Shown: positions 1-8,477, counted from the first letter of the stretch. The stretch: 64,000 nucleotides of DNA from Allobosea sp. BK604 (GCF_004341515.1 NZ_SLZF01000006.1:62001-126000), one strand, 5' to 3'. Numbers and translations: made by a program. Notes: a model not told the origin generated them from the letters alone.

Positions 1-497
1 CCGATGTCCCGCATCAGCGCCAACGCTTCGCCGCACGTGTTGATCAGGTGCGCTTCATAGCGGTTGAGCACCTCGAAGACGAGGTCGACGCCGCTCTGTT
101 CCGCATGCCCGGCTATGCGCCGTACAGACTGGACGAGGAGCGACCTCTCGGCGGCCATGGACGCCACGGGCGCGACGCGGCCGACATGGCCGTGCACGGA
201 TACAATGCCCCCGGCCTCTGCAGCGAAATCCACGAGCTTCATGTAGTAGTCCACCGCCGCCTGACGTATCGCGCTGTCGGGGTGGGCGGGGTCCACATTG
301 GCGGGTGTCAGCGAGAAGAGGCGCAGGCCCTCGCCGTCCAGGATCGCGCGCGCCCTGGAGGGCGTGAAGGCATCAAGGTCGCCGTGGAGCTCGACACCGT
401 CATAGCCGAGCGTCCGCAGCGTCGCTGCCGTTCGCTCGAGCGGCTGCGGACCGAATGTCCAGGTACAGACGCCGAGCGGCTGGGACAGGTCGAACAT
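1..497 (-). CDS. Sugar phosphate isomerase/epimerase, TIM barrel (3' part only)
   Basis: The first 165 codons are visible; the gene continues past the left edge. The translation starts MFDLSQPLGVCTWTFGPQPL and contains GYDGVELHGD, SLTPANVDP and VSVHGHVGRV, the pattern of alternating strands and metal-ligand residues of the xylose-isomerase-like (AP-endonuclease 2) barrel family that includes IolE, IolI and hydroxypyruvate isomerase. The ATG at 495-497 is 2 bases beyond the stop of the phosphodiesterase gene, so it is the last visible gene of the operon. Members isomerise or epimerise small polyols and keto sugars. The exact substrate cannot be read from the fragment; the phosphodiesterase and IMPase-like neighbours make an inositol-type substrate possible. 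Confidence 0.8.
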   Translation of the reverse strand, partial: MFDLSQPLGVCTWTFGPQPLERTAATLRTLGYDGVELHGDLDAFTPSRARAILDGEGLRLFSLTPANVDPAHPDSAIRQAAVDYYMKLVDFAAEAGGIVSVHGHVGRVAPVASMAAERSLLVQSVRRIAGHAEQSGVDLVFEVLNRYEAHLINTCGEALALMRDI

Positions 498-499
498 GC

Positions 500-1309
500 T
501 CACGCCTCCTCGCCGGCGCTCTCGACGAGCCTGCGGAGGAACAGCACATCATCACCCGAGATGACGTCGATCAGGCCGCCCCGGATCCAGCTCCTGAGCT
601 TTGGCAGCATGTCGCGACCATAGGACCAGCCAATGGCGAGCTTGGCAGGACGGGGCAGATGCACGCGGTTGCAGAGACCGGCCTTGTGCATGGCCTCCGC
701 GTCCTCCTCGTCGAACATCATCAGCTCGATCGAAGCGGATTCCGCGCCGCAGGCCTGCAGGACATGGACCACGTCGGCATGGCGCGCATGGAGGATGGCC
801 TGCGTCCGCAGCCGCTCGTCGCGCTTGCGGATGGCGGCCAGCGCCTTGTGGTCAAAGGATATCACCCGCACATGACCGAACCCCTCGGTCTCGCGCAGCA
901 CCTCTATCACGCGCTGCGCCAGCAAGGCGGCACGGTCATCGTCCTTCAGTTCCGCGTCGAGTCCGATGCCGTTTGCCTTGGCCCAGAGCACCGTCTCGCG
1001 GAATGTCGGGACGCGCACACCGGCGAACTGGGCCCCGGTCTTGATGCCGGCGTCCAGCATCTGGATCTGCGCCCAGTCATGGTCTCCGGCGTAGCCGAAA
1101 CCGGTGGTCGTCCGGTCGAGCGTCATGTCGTGCAGGACGATCACCTCGCCGTCGCGACTGAGCACGAGATCGATTTCGCAGGACGTGCCGCCGGCGTCGC
1201 GGGTCGCCTCGAAAGCGACGATCGTGTTTTCCGGGTAATGCAGGCTGAAGCCGCGGTGGCCGCAGATGCGGGTAAAGCCGTTGTCCCGCCGGTGGAACGA
1301 GATGCTCAT
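500..1309 (-). CDS. Glycerophosphodiester phosphodiesterase
   Basis: 269 aa. It carries the GDPD signature near the N-terminus: CGHRGFS with PENT shortly after, then EIDLVLSRDGEVIVLHD (HR...PENT...E-x-D...HD), which supply the catalytic histidines and the metal-binding Glu/Asp. The enzyme hydrolyses glycerophosphodiesters to glycerol 3-phosphate and an alcohol, or to glycerol and a phosphorylated alcohol. No signal peptide, so it is probably cytoplasmic and acts on imported substrate. I chose the ATG at 1309 because AAAGGGC lies just before it; an in-frame ATG at 1351 would add 14 poorly conserved residues. It follows two ABC permease genes, after a short gap holding a dispersed repeat. Confidence 0.88.
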   Translation of the reverse strand: MSISFHRRDNGFTRICGHRGFSLHYPENTIVAFEATRDAGGTSCEIDLVLSRDGEVIVLHDMTLDRTTTGFGYAGDHDWAQIQMLDAGIKTGAQFAGVRVPTFRETVLWAKANGIGLDAELKDDDRAALLAQRVIEVLRETEGFGHVRVISFDHKALAAIRKRDERLRTQAILHARHADVVHVLQACGAESASIELMMFDEEDAEAMHKAGLCNRVHLPRPAKLAIGWSYGRDMLPKLRSWIRGGLIDVISGDDVLFLRRLVESAGEEA

Positions 1310-1330
1310 CGAATGCCCTTTACGCTGTTC

Positions 1331-1395
1331 TATCTCTTTGTTTTGACGCATTTTTTCACGCGAACCGGTGTCCGCTCCGCTCGAGAATGCGCTAG
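1331..1395. repeat. Dispersed intergenic repeat, family A copy 1
   Basis: About 65 bp containing the family A core: a TTTTGACGCATTTT block, then CACGCGAACCGGTGTCC and a CTCGAGAATGCGCTAG end. Similar copies lie at 34001, 39000, 42835, 47754 and 53442. The terminal CTAG supplies the TAG stop (1392-1394) of the upstream permease gene. Confidence 0.8.
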
Positions 1396-2216
1396 ACCTT
1401 GCCCATGCCCGCGGCCAGGTCCTCGTCCCTCACGAGAGCCTGGGCGATCGCGAAGATGATGACCGTGGGAACGAGCAGGATGAATGTGACGACCGAGGCG
1501 GTCGGGAAGATGATGATGTCACCGCCGAGATAGGACCAAAGCTTTGTGGCTATGGTCTCGACAGCGGGCGCGCCGATCATGAAGGTCTTCTCGAACTCCT
1601 CGAACGAGCTGATGAAACTGAGCAGTCCCCCGGCGACCACGCCGGGAGCAGTCATCGGAATGACGATCCGCCGCATCGCCGCGCCGGGGCTCGCCCCGAG
1701 GGTCCGCGCCGCCCAGACAAGCTCCACCGGAAAGCCCTCCAGCGAGGCCGTCAGGATGCGGATCATCAGCGGCAGCGTGCCGACAGTCTGGACGAGGATC
1801 ACGCCCAGCAGACTGCCGAACAACCCGAGCCGGATGAAGACTTCGGTCAGGCTGACCGCGACGATGATCCCCGGGACGATGAGCGGGGCAAGGATGAAGA
1901 CCTCGACGGCGCGCTTGGCCCGGAAGGGAATGCGGGCCAGCGCCCAAGCGGTCGGGAGCGCGAGCGTCACGGTGAGCGCCGTGACCACGATGGCGATGCC
2001 GACGCTGCGCAGCAGGGCTGCCGGGATACCCGGCGTGGCGAACACATCGCTCCAGAAGGACGTCGAATAGGACGGTGGCACGAGGTCCGGAGCGAACCAG
2101 CCGTCCTGCGGATTGACGAGCGACCACAGCATCGCAACCACGAGCGGGATGACCAGAGCGATGAGCGCGTAGAGCGAGAGCAGCGCCGCGATGATGTGTC
2201 CGGCCCGGCGGTTCAT
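1392..2216 (-). CDS. ABC transporter permease (second)
   Basis: 274 aa, strongly hydrophobic, about six membrane helices. The cytoplasmic EAA-type coupling loop is visible as AARTLGASPGAAMRRIVIP around two thirds along the protein, typical of inner-membrane components of binding-protein-dependent importers of the PotC/ThiP/AfuB class. It overlaps the preceding permease gene by 4 bases (ATGA), so the two are translationally coupled and probably form a heterodimeric channel. Its TAG stop lies inside the end of a dispersed repeat, so the last residues may have been fixed by repeat insertion. Confidence 0.9.
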   Translation of the reverse strand: MNRRAGHIIAALLSLYALIALVIPLVVAMLWSLVNPQDGWFAPDLVPPSYSTSFWSDVFATPGIPAALLRSVGIAIVVTALTVTLALPTAWALARIPFRAKRAVEVFILAPLIVPGIIVAVSLTEVFIRLGLFGSLLGVILVQTVGTLPLMIRILTASLEGFPVELVWAARTLGASPGAAMRRIVIPMTAPGVVAGGLLSFISSFEEFEKTFMIGAPAVETIATKLWSYLGGDIIIFPTASVVTFILLVPTVIIFAIAQALVRDEDLAAGMGKV

Positions 2217-3073
2217 GCGTCGCGCCCCGCCGTGAGAGAGTGCTGCGTCCGGCGTGTCAGCGCATGGTAGGCGAGCAGGATTGCGATGGCCGCGACGGAC
2301 AGCATCGTCCCCATTGCGTAGACGAGTGGCCAGTTTCCGCGACGGTAGCCCTGATCGTACATGTGCACCGACAACGGCAGCGGATAGGGCGGCCCGAGCA
2401 GATTGGGGATCGCAAAGGCGCCAAGGCCGGTGATGAAGACCAGCAGCGAGGCGGCGGTGATGCCCGGCAGCGCCAGCGGCAGCTGGATGCGAACGAAGAT
2501 CGTGAGCGTGCCCGCGCCGAGTGTCCGTGCCGCGCGGTGCAGATCCTCGGAGATTGCCGCCATGGAGCCCGCGACGATCAGCGCCATGAAGGGCACGTTC
2601 TTCCAGGCGGAGGCGAGGATTATGCCAATTCCGGCCGGGTCGCGCACCACGCGCGGCAGCGAAATGCCGACCAGCGCGGCCCAGCGATGAGCGAGCCCAC
2701 CGCGGTCGAGAAGGATCAGCACGACGAAGGCTGCGACGATGCTCGGCACCACGAGCGGGATCTTGTAGAGGGCGCCAAAAAACGCCTTGCCTGGATAGCT
2801 GCGCACCAACAGGGCCGCGAGCGGCACGCCGATGACGACGGCGACCAGCGTGGGGGCAAGGGCCAGCCAGAGCGAGAACAGCAGGCCTTCGCGGTAGACC
2901 GGTGTCGTCAAGACTTCGGCGTAGTGCCCGAATTGCGGCAGCCAGCTGTCAGCCGAGGAGACACTCGCCAGCACCACGCGCGCCAGAGGCACGCCGAAGA
3001 ACACCAGAAGGTAGCCGACGCCGGGTGCGAGCAAGGCCAAAAGGACAAGGCGTTGGCGAAGCGGGCGCGTCAT
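2213..3073 (-). CDS. ABC transporter permease (first)
   Basis: 286 aa, six predicted membrane helices beginning with RLVLLALLAPGVGYLLVFFG. The EAA-loop (AARTLGAGTLTIFVRIQLP) marks a channel subunit of a binding-protein-dependent importer. It starts at ATG 3073, overlapping the ATPase stop by 4 bases, and ends overlapping the second permease by 4 bases. Order binding protein-ATPase-permease-permease matches the polyamine/iron(III)/phosphonate type of importer rather than the CUT1 sugar type. Confidence 0.9.
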   Translation of the reverse strand: MTRPLRQRLVLLALLAPGVGYLLVFFGVPLARVVLASVSSADSWLPQFGHYAEVLTTPVYREGLLFSLWLALAPTLVAVVIGVPLAALLVRSYPGKAFFGALYKIPLVVPSIVAAFVVLILLDRGGLAHRWAALVGISLPRVVRDPAGIGIILASAWKNVPFMALIVAGSMAAISEDLHRAARTLGAGTLTIFVRIQLPLALPGITAASLLVFITGLGAFAIPNLLGPPYPLPLSVHMYDQGYRRGNWPLVYAMGTMLSVAAIAILLAYHALTRRTQHSLTAGRDA

Positions 3074-4134
3074 GGCTGCACGTCTCGCTGGTCGTCGCGA
3101 AGGACGTGCAGGTCATCGGACGCCATGACGCCGACCGTCGCGCCGGGCGCAAACTGGTCGGCACGCTCGCCCGCGACATTGGCGCGGATCAGCGTGCCGC
3201 AGATGCGGATGCGGTACTGCATGCTGGCGCCGAGGAACGTCACATCCTCGATGACGCCGGCCTCCTCTCCCGGCGTCGGCTGCGCGGCGACGTGAATATC
3301 CTCGGGCCGGATCGAGACGAGTGCCGTCATGCCCGATGGGGCCTCGGGCGGCGCGGCCGGGCGGCGCAGCGCTCCCCAGGGCAGGACGAGCAGACCGTCC
3401 GACTGGCGCCTCGCCTCGACCACGTTCGTATGCCCGAGGAACTCGGCCACGTAGCGCTGCCGGGGCTTGCGATAGAGCGCCTGCGGCGAGCCCTGCTCGA
3501 CGATGCGCCCCTTCCGCATGACGACGATATGGTCGGCTATGGCCATCGCCTCAGCCTGGTCATGCGTGACGTAGACCGAGGTGATGCCCGTGCGCCGCTG
3601 CAGCGCCTTCAGATCCTCGCGCAGGTTCTCGCGCAACTGCGCATCGAGATTGGACAGCGGCTCGTCAAAGAGCAGGACGTCGGGCTCGACGACGATGGCC
3701 CGCGCAAGCGCGACGCGTTGTTGCTGTCCGCCGGAGAGCTGGCGGGGGTAGCGATCCGCGTAACCCTCGAGTTCGACGAGCGAGAGTGCCTCGGCAATGC
3801 GCCGTCTCGCCTCCTCGCGCGGCGTGCGGCGCATCTCCAGCCCGAAGGCCAGGTTTTTCGCTATCGTCATGTGCGGGAACAGGGCGTAGGTCTGGAAGAC
3901 CATGCCGATGTTCCGTTTCTCGACCGGCACATCGTTCATGCGCCGACCGTCAAAGCGGATGTCGCCGGACGCCGGATGCACGATTCCGGCAATCGACCGC
4001 AGCAGCGTCGTCTTTCCGCAACCGCTCGGGCCCAGCAGGGTCACCAATTGACCTGGCCGGACCTCGAGATCGACGCCGTGAAGGGCGACGAAGCTACCGA
4101 ACTCGGCCCGCAGCTTCTCGATAGAGATATGCAT
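3070..4134 (-). CDS. ABC transporter ATP-binding protein (PotA/FbpC type)
   Basis: 354 aa from the ATG at 4134. Walker A is LLGPSGCGKTTLL, the ABC signature LSGGQQQRVALARA and Walker B VLLFDEPLSNLDAQL, followed by the switch histidine in YVTHDQAEAMA. The last third is a TOBE-like domain with ALVSIRPEDIHV, usual for importers of iron, polyamines, sugars and phosphonates. The open frame runs further upstream to 4305, but those residues lie antisense to the binding-protein gene in a shadow frame, so MHISIEKL is the start; it is 4 bases from the binding-protein stop. Confidence 0.93.
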   Translation of the reverse strand: MHISIEKLRAEFGSFVALHGVDLEVRPGQLVTLLGPSGCGKTTLLRSIAGIVHPASGDIRFDGRRMNDVPVEKRNIGMVFQTYALFPHMTIAKNLAFGLEMRRTPREEARRRIAEALSLVELEGYADRYPRQLSGGQQQRVALARAIVVEPDVLLFDEPLSNLDAQLRENLREDLKALQRRTGITSVYVTHDQAEAMAIADHIVVMRKGRIVEQGSPQALYRKPRQRYVAEFLGHTNVVEARRQSDGLLVLPWGALRRPAAPPEAPSGMTALVSIRPEDIHVAAQPTPGEEAGVIEDVTFLGASMQYRIRICGTLIRANVAGERADQFAPGATVGVMASDDLHVLRDDQRDVQP

Positions 4135-4138
4135 GGCT

Positions 4139-5410
4139 CTACCGGCCCCGCAGCAGGTTTTCCTGGAAATAGGCAGCGGCCGCCAGCGTGATGGCGCGGG
4201 GAATGCCGGTCCGGGCCCGCGACGGATATTGCTCGGCCGGAATGAGCCGCTTCGCCTGCGCCTCGCTGAACTCCTTGTCGGTATCGATGTCGGTCCGCGC
4301 GGCACGCGAGCCGTTCATGCGCAGTTTGGTAAGCTGAACCTCCTTGCTCATCAGGAAATCCATGAGCAGCAATGCGGCGGCGGGGTTGCGGGGGCGGACG
4401 GGCAGGAAAAAGCCGTCGCCGCCACCCACCTGCCCTTCCTTCAGCAGCATCGGCCGCACCGTCGGCGGCAGAAGGCCGCGCCCGGTGAAGTCATACGTCA
4501 TGTCCTCCCAAGCCGTGCCGATCCAGGCCTCGGCATTGGTGATGAGGTTCAGCGTGTCGGCGTTGCTGTTGGTGATCTCCGAGACCGCCAGCAGATCGCG
4601 ATAGTAGCTCCAGACCGGCGCCATGCAGGGCGAGGCCACGTAGGCCTTGGCCTCCTCAGTGCCGATGGTGAAGTTATCAAGCGCCTTGCGGCAGTCGTCC
4701 CCGGTCACCATCGCGAGCACGAGGCTCTGCAGGAAGCCGTCGCCGGAGCCACCCTTGCCAGGATTTGTGACGGCGAGCCGCTTGGGATTGGCCTTGGCCC
4801 AGGCCAGCAGCGCCGGGAAATCGCCTGGCTCCGTGCCCGGGCGAACGAAGCGGCTGTTGACGGCAAGCGCGGTCTGATTGCGGTGGAACGGCGCAAAGAG
4901 GCCGCCGTGCACGATCCCTTCCGCCGTGGTGGCGATGCGCTCGTCATACGCCGCCGCGTTGGGCAGCAATTTGTGGAATGGAACGTTCGCCACCGCCGAG
5001 CCGCGCATCAGCACTCCGAGCGAGGACGAGGCATTGTAGAGAAGGTCGAACGGCGCGGGCTGGTCGGCCGCACTGGTCGCGACGAGCTGCTGCGCGGCAG
5101 CCTCGGCGTTACCACGCTGATAGTTGACCTTGATGCCGTATTTCCTCTCGAAGCCGGGGATCAGTTCCTCCCGGAACAGTTTCTCGAACGAATTCGAGAA
5201 GTCGAAGAACGTGACCGTCCCCTCCTGCTTCGCGAGCGGCACCAGCGTGTCGTAGAAGTTCGCCGCCGTCAGCTTGCCGAAGTCGAGGCTGCTCTTCACG
5301 TTGACCGGCTTGCCGCCGATACCTTCGACGGCCGCGCCTGGAGCTGCAAAGGCCAGCGACGCTGCGGCAGCGGATGCGCAGACGATGTTGCGGAAATCCC
5401 GAAATCTCAT
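4139..5410 (-). CDS. Extracellular solute-binding protein of ABC importer
   Basis: 423 aa. The N-terminus MRFRDFRN plus a hydrophobic Ala-rich stretch ending near GAAVEG is a signal peptide, so the protein is periplasmic. EGTVTFFDFSNSFEKLF and LIPGFERKYGIKVNYQRG are typical strand-helix elements of the SBP family 8/PotD-AfuA class. A good ribosome site, GGAGGG, stands 4 bases before the ATG and overlaps the end of the upstream IMPase-like gene. It should deliver the operon's substrate to the two permeases. The substrate is not deducible from the protein alone. Confidence 0.9.
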   Translation of the reverse strand: MRFRDFRNIVCASAAAASLAFAAPGAAVEGIGGKPVNVKSSLDFGKLTAANFYDTLVPLAKQEGTVTFFDFSNSFEKLFREELIPGFERKYGIKVNYQRGNAEAAAQQLVATSAADQPAPFDLLYNASSSLGVLMRGSAVANVPFHKLLPNAAAYDERIATTAEGIVHGGLFAPFHRNQTALAVNSRFVRPGTEPGDFPALLAWAKANPKRLAVTNPGKGGSGDGFLQSLVLAMVTGDDCRKALDNFTIGTEEAKAYVASPCMAPVWSYYRDLLAVSEITNSNADTLNLITNAEAWIGTAWEDMTYDFTGRGLLPPTVRPMLLKEGQVGGGDGFFLPVRPRNPAAALLLMDFLMSKEVQLTKLRMNGSRAARTDIDTDKEFSEAQAKRLIPAEQYPSRARTGIPRAITLAAAAYFQENLLRGR

Positions 5411-5411
5411 G

Positions 5412-6272
5412 TCACCCTCCCTTAGGTTGCGCCTGCGTCACTTGGCTTGGACGCAAGGCTTTCTTGACGCCCCATTCCGGGGTCGTTGAAACCAGGCTGG
5501 CAAGAAATCCGGCCACGCCGGAATTGGCCGCGAGCGTAAGGCCGCCACGGATCAAATCCGCATCGGACCAGGCAAGGCAGAGGCACCCCGCCTCCTCGGC
5601 AATGAGCAGCCCCGGGAGCGCGTCCCACGCATTTTGATGCAGCTCCACATAGGCGTCGAGCCGGCCCGCAGCGGTCTGGGCCAATGCGAGCGCGCCAGAG
5701 CCGTGCTGGTGGCAGGCCGCGCCGGCCTGCAGGATAGCGCGGACCATCTCCACATGGCGATCCGTGTCGACCCGCTCGGAGAAGCCGAGCGCGACAAGCG
5801 CGTGATGCGGATCCGGCACGCGTGTCGAAGGCGACAGGCGGGAGCCGTTCAGCCAGGCGCCAGCGCCCGCCTCCGCTTCGTAGAGATCGTCCCGGGCTGG
5901 ATCGTAGATCGCGGCGAATTTCATCGCGCCGTCCACGAGAAGCCCCAGTGAGACGCAATAGTCGTGGCCGAACCTGAGAAAGCTGCGGGTGCCGTCGATC
6001 GGATCGCAGATCCAGACCCGGCCGCGATCCGGCACGTCCGGCCGGCCGCCCTCCTCTCCCCAGAAGCGGTCCGAGGGCCAATGCTGCGCCAGAGCCAACC
6101 TGACATGGCTTTCGATCGCCAGATCGGCCTCGGTGACGAGATCGAGGGGATTGGCCTTGGCGCGGCGGTCGATCTCGGCGCGCCTCGCCGCCATGACGCG
6201 TGCGAGCGCGCCAGCCTCGCGAATGAGGCTGCGGATCAGCTGCCATTCCTCGGAGGGCTCCGATAATTTCAT
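5412..6272 (-). CDS. Inositol monophosphatase family phosphatase
   Basis: 286 aa from ATG 6272. All metal-site motifs of the IMPase/HisN/CysQ family are present: D50 in TEAD, GEE at 72-74, DPIDGT at 90-95, and WDALPG in the C-terminal third. The family removes phosphate from inositol phosphates, histidinol phosphate or PAP with Mg2+. The ATG overlaps the stop of the LacI gene (ATGA at 6269-6272), so it is the first enzyme gene of the operon; a longer open frame upstream is antisense noise. In this context a phosphorylated polyol released by the downstream GDPD is the likely substrate (inference). Confidence 0.87.
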   Translation of the reverse strand: MKLSEPSEEWQLIRSLIREAGALARVMAARRAEIDRRAKANPLDLVTEADLAIESHVRLALAQHWPSDRFWGEEGGRPDVPDRGRVWICDPIDGTRSFLRFGHDYCVSLGLLVDGAMKFAAIYDPARDDLYEAEAGAGAWLNGSRLSPSTRVPDPHHALVALGFSERVDTDRHVEMVRAILQAGAACHQHGSGALALAQTAAGRLDAYVELHQNAWDALPGLLIAEEAGCLCLAWSDADLIRGGLTLAANSGVAGFLASLVSTTPEWGVKKALRPSQVTQAQPKGG

Positions 6273-7312
6273 GGTGCTGGCTCGGGGCTCCAGAGGCCGG
6301 TGCGCCGCTCGACGAGGCGCGGCGCCAGAACGCGCCCCTTTGCGACCGGAGTTGTGCCGATGGCGTCGCGCCACTGGTCGAGCACGGATACAACCTCGGC
6401 CGTCAGCGCCTCGATCGGCTGCCGGATCGTCGTGATCTGGTAGGCGGGCGCTGCTGCCTCCGTCAGGTCGTCGAACCCGACGAGCGCGAAATCCCGCGGC
6501 GGCACGAACCGGCCGGTCGCATAGGCGTGGTCAAGCATGCCGAGAGCCATGGCGTCATTGGCGGCCAGCACGCCTTCGGGGCGGTTGCCGGCGGAACGTG
6601 CCTCAAGGATTTCCGCGGCACGTTGGCCGCATTCGCGCTCGAAGGAGCCCATTTCGAGCACCTCGGCCTCGATATTGTGCTCAGCGCATCGCTCGCGAAA
6701 TCCCTGTTCCCGCTGCTGCCCCGCATAGGAGTCGAGATTGCCCTGCAGGAAGCAGAGCCGGCGGCAGCCGCGTCCAGCCAGATAATCGACCGCAATCGAG
6801 CTCCCGAGGCGATGATCGCAGGAGATGGGGGCGACGCCGGCCGCGGTCGACCAACGGTTGAGCAGGATGACGAGCAAGCCGTTCTTGGCGCAGACCTTGG
6901 CGATGCGCGCCGACATCAGGCCGGCGCCGACAATGACCGCGCGACCCTGATAGCTGAGCACTTGATCGATGAGGTCATCGATGTCGCCTTCACGGTCGGT
7001 CTGGAACATCAGCGCCCGGTGCCCATTTTTCTCGAGCGCGGGCAGAAGCGCCGCGAGCTGCTGCGCGCGCCAGGGCGACGAGAGCTCGGATGTGATCAGG
7101 CCAACGAACTCCGTGCGACGCTTCTGGAGCGAACTCGCGATGGAATTGGGTCGCCAGCCCAGGGCGGAGGCTGCGGCCATGACGCGCTTGCGCAAAGCTG
7201 GCTTGATCGGCGCCGCAGGGTCGAACGCGCGCGACACCGACGATTGCGACACGCCGGCCGCAAGCGCGACATCATAGGACGTGGGTGCGGATTTATCCGC
7301 CTTTCGGGGCAT
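6269..7312 (-). CDS. LacI family transcriptional regulator (operon repressor)
   Basis: 347 aa. N-terminal helix-turn-helix and hinge: TSYDVALAAGVSQSSVSRAF then LRKRVMAAASALGWRPN, followed by a periplasmic-binding-protein-like sensor domain with GLITSELSSPW and FDDLTEAAAPAYQITTIRQP. GAAGGAGGG precedes the ATG. It is first in the operon and overlaps the next gene by 4 bases, so it is very probably autoregulated together with the transporter. Two inverted copies of TGCGCATTCAC lie 27-95 bases upstream, the obvious operator candidates. Confidence 0.9.
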   Translation of the reverse strand: MPRKADKSAPTSYDVALAAGVSQSSVSRAFDPAAPIKPALRKRVMAAASALGWRPNSIASSLQKRRTEFVGLITSELSSPWRAQQLAALLPALEKNGHRALMFQTDREGDIDDLIDQVLSYQGRAVIVGAGLMSARIAKVCAKNGLLVILLNRWSTAAGVAPISCDHRLGSSIAVDYLAGRGCRRLCFLQGNLDSYAGQQREQGFRERCAEHNIEAEVLEMGSFERECGQRAAEILEARSAGNRPEGVLAANDAMALGMLDHAYATGRFVPPRDFALVGFDDLTEAAAPAYQITTIRQPIEALTAEVVSVLDQWRDAIGTTPVAKGRVLAPRLVERRTGLWSPEPAP

Positions 7313-7338
7313 GGCATCCCTCCTTCACCAAGGATGAC

Positions 7339-7410
7339 TGCGCATTCACGTTAGTCAAGGAGATTATTAAATGTGTTTATAATCAACGTATTATGAGTGA
7401 ATGCGCATTC
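7339..7410 (-). promoter_or_regulatory. Probable LacI operator pair and promoter of the operon
   Basis: TGCGCATTCAC at 7339-7349 is repeated inverted as GTGAATGCGCA at 7397-7407, 58 bp apart start to start; the right copy sits in a perfect palindrome GAATGCGCATTC (7399-7410), the CG-centred form usual for LacI-family sites. The DNA between is A/T-rich in an otherwise G/C-rich region and should hold the promoter. No firm -35/-10 pair could be assigned. Confidence 0.65.
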
Positions 7411-7526
7411 TGTCTTTGTTGCTCTCCCACGGAGCCCGCGAGTTGAAGCTGCGTTTCATCGAGGTGACGAAGGAGCGAAGATGGCCCGATAGGCTTGAGC
7501 ACGCAGGCCTGCGAAACAGCTGGTGA

Positions 7527-7681
7527 AAGAGATCCGGCGGGCGACCCGACGGCGCCTATTTCCTGCAGGCCCGGCTCAATGTCGGCCTGCCGGGCATCGA
7601 CGCCCAGACCGCCCAGACGCTGGTCGATACCGCGCACCAGACCTGCCCCTATTCCAAGGCGACGCGCGGCACCAACAGCTG
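7527..7681 (+). pseudogene. Remnant of an Ohr/OsmC organic hydroperoxide resistance gene
   Basis: Reading plus-strand frame 3 from 7548 gives DGAYFLQARLNVGLPGID, then TAQTLVDTAHQTCPYSKATRG, the C-terminal half of Ohr-type peroxidases including the conserved cysteine of the CPYS motif. The same frame has a TGA at 7524-7526 and nothing Ohr-like upstream, and after KATRGTN the family sequence is lost. The N-terminal half with the first catalytic cysteine is missing, so this is a decayed fragment. The LacI operator region lies directly upstream. Confidence 0.7.
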
Positions 7682-7700
7682 TTCTCTCTACGGCGAAAAA

Positions 7701-8024
7701 TTAGCCTGCAATTCTGTGAGCGACCGTCATATTGAGTCGAGCCGCGACAGCAGATGCTTCTTCTAAGAAGGCCAACGCTGCCTGAGGCATCGAAAATTTG
7801 CTAATTACGTCGATGCGTAGAGGCCGCCCAGCGGCATCGGGATAGGCTTCGTACAACTGCCTAGATTCAACGAAACCAAAGTATGCATTCAGCTTCTCTT
7901 GCAAAGCGCGAAGATGCCGCGGCTCATCCACCCAGTCCCAACAGTCAATTATGCTGAGCACAACCGTGCCATCGTCGGTTTCAGTGCCGACCACATCGAC
8001 CACCTTTAAGTTATCCAGACCCAT
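7701..8024 (-). CDS. DUF6572 family protein
   Basis: 107 aa from ATG 8024, preceded by AAGGTGA; a GTG at 8045 would add seven residues. The sequence has VVDVVGTETDDGTVVLSIID, then W-x-W (CWDWVD) and KLNAYFGFVESRQLY, a small cytosolic alpha/beta protein pattern found in proteins annotated DUF6572. The family has no known function. It stands alone, in opposite orientation to the Ohr remnant, with a 450-bp gene-poor stretch upstream. Base composition is lower in G/C than the flanking operons, suggesting a later arrival. Confidence 0.75.
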   Translation of the reverse strand: MGLDNLKVVDVVGTETDDGTVVLSIIDCWDWVDEPRHLRALQEKLNAYFGFVESRQLYEAYPDAAGRPLRIDVISKFSMPQAALAFLEEASAVAARLNMTVAHRIAG

Positions 8025-8477
8025 CGATTCACCTTCCCAGGCCACGGCGAGGTCGGTCCATTGTGCGGACTTTGCATCCAGGGCTGCGGCGATCCCCTTC
8101 CAAAAGGAAAACCTTCAATCGCCCCAGCCTCACTTCCTAAAACATCAAGCAAAGATTTAGCCAGCGGAAATGGCTTCTCCAAAAGAAGCCATTTCCTGAA
8201 AAAGACAGGCTTGGTTTTCCCCAATGGATCACGCCTGACCGCGTTAGGCATCGGCCATCTGGCGGGGTCCCAGGAGGCCAGCTTTCCGGCAACCGGCCAC
8301 AGGCCCTTGAACAAGCCGAGATCGCCAAATCGCAAGGACAAGACAGCATCATTCGGCTCAAGATCCGATAGGTCGGCCTCGGTTTGTGAAGCGAGGCGTG
8401 GCCCAAAAGCCGCGGCGCTAGCGGGCGTGACGGCGGACCGAGCCACTGCGTTGGACGGGCTCGGCGGCGGGCGGCGC
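8025..8477. other. Gene-poor stretch with a 12-bp inverted repeat
   Basis: No open frame here resembles a known family; the frames on both strands look like mutual shadows. The only structure is a perfect 12-bp inverted repeat, GGAAATGGCTTC (8166-8177) and GAAGCCATTTCC (8185-8196), with a 7-base loop and no T-run on either strand. Confidence 0.5.

Noticed and set aside
8166..8196. 12-bp inverted repeat considered as a terminator
   Set aside because: No T-run on either strand, and it is 280 bp from the marC stop codon; left as an unexplained inverted repeat.
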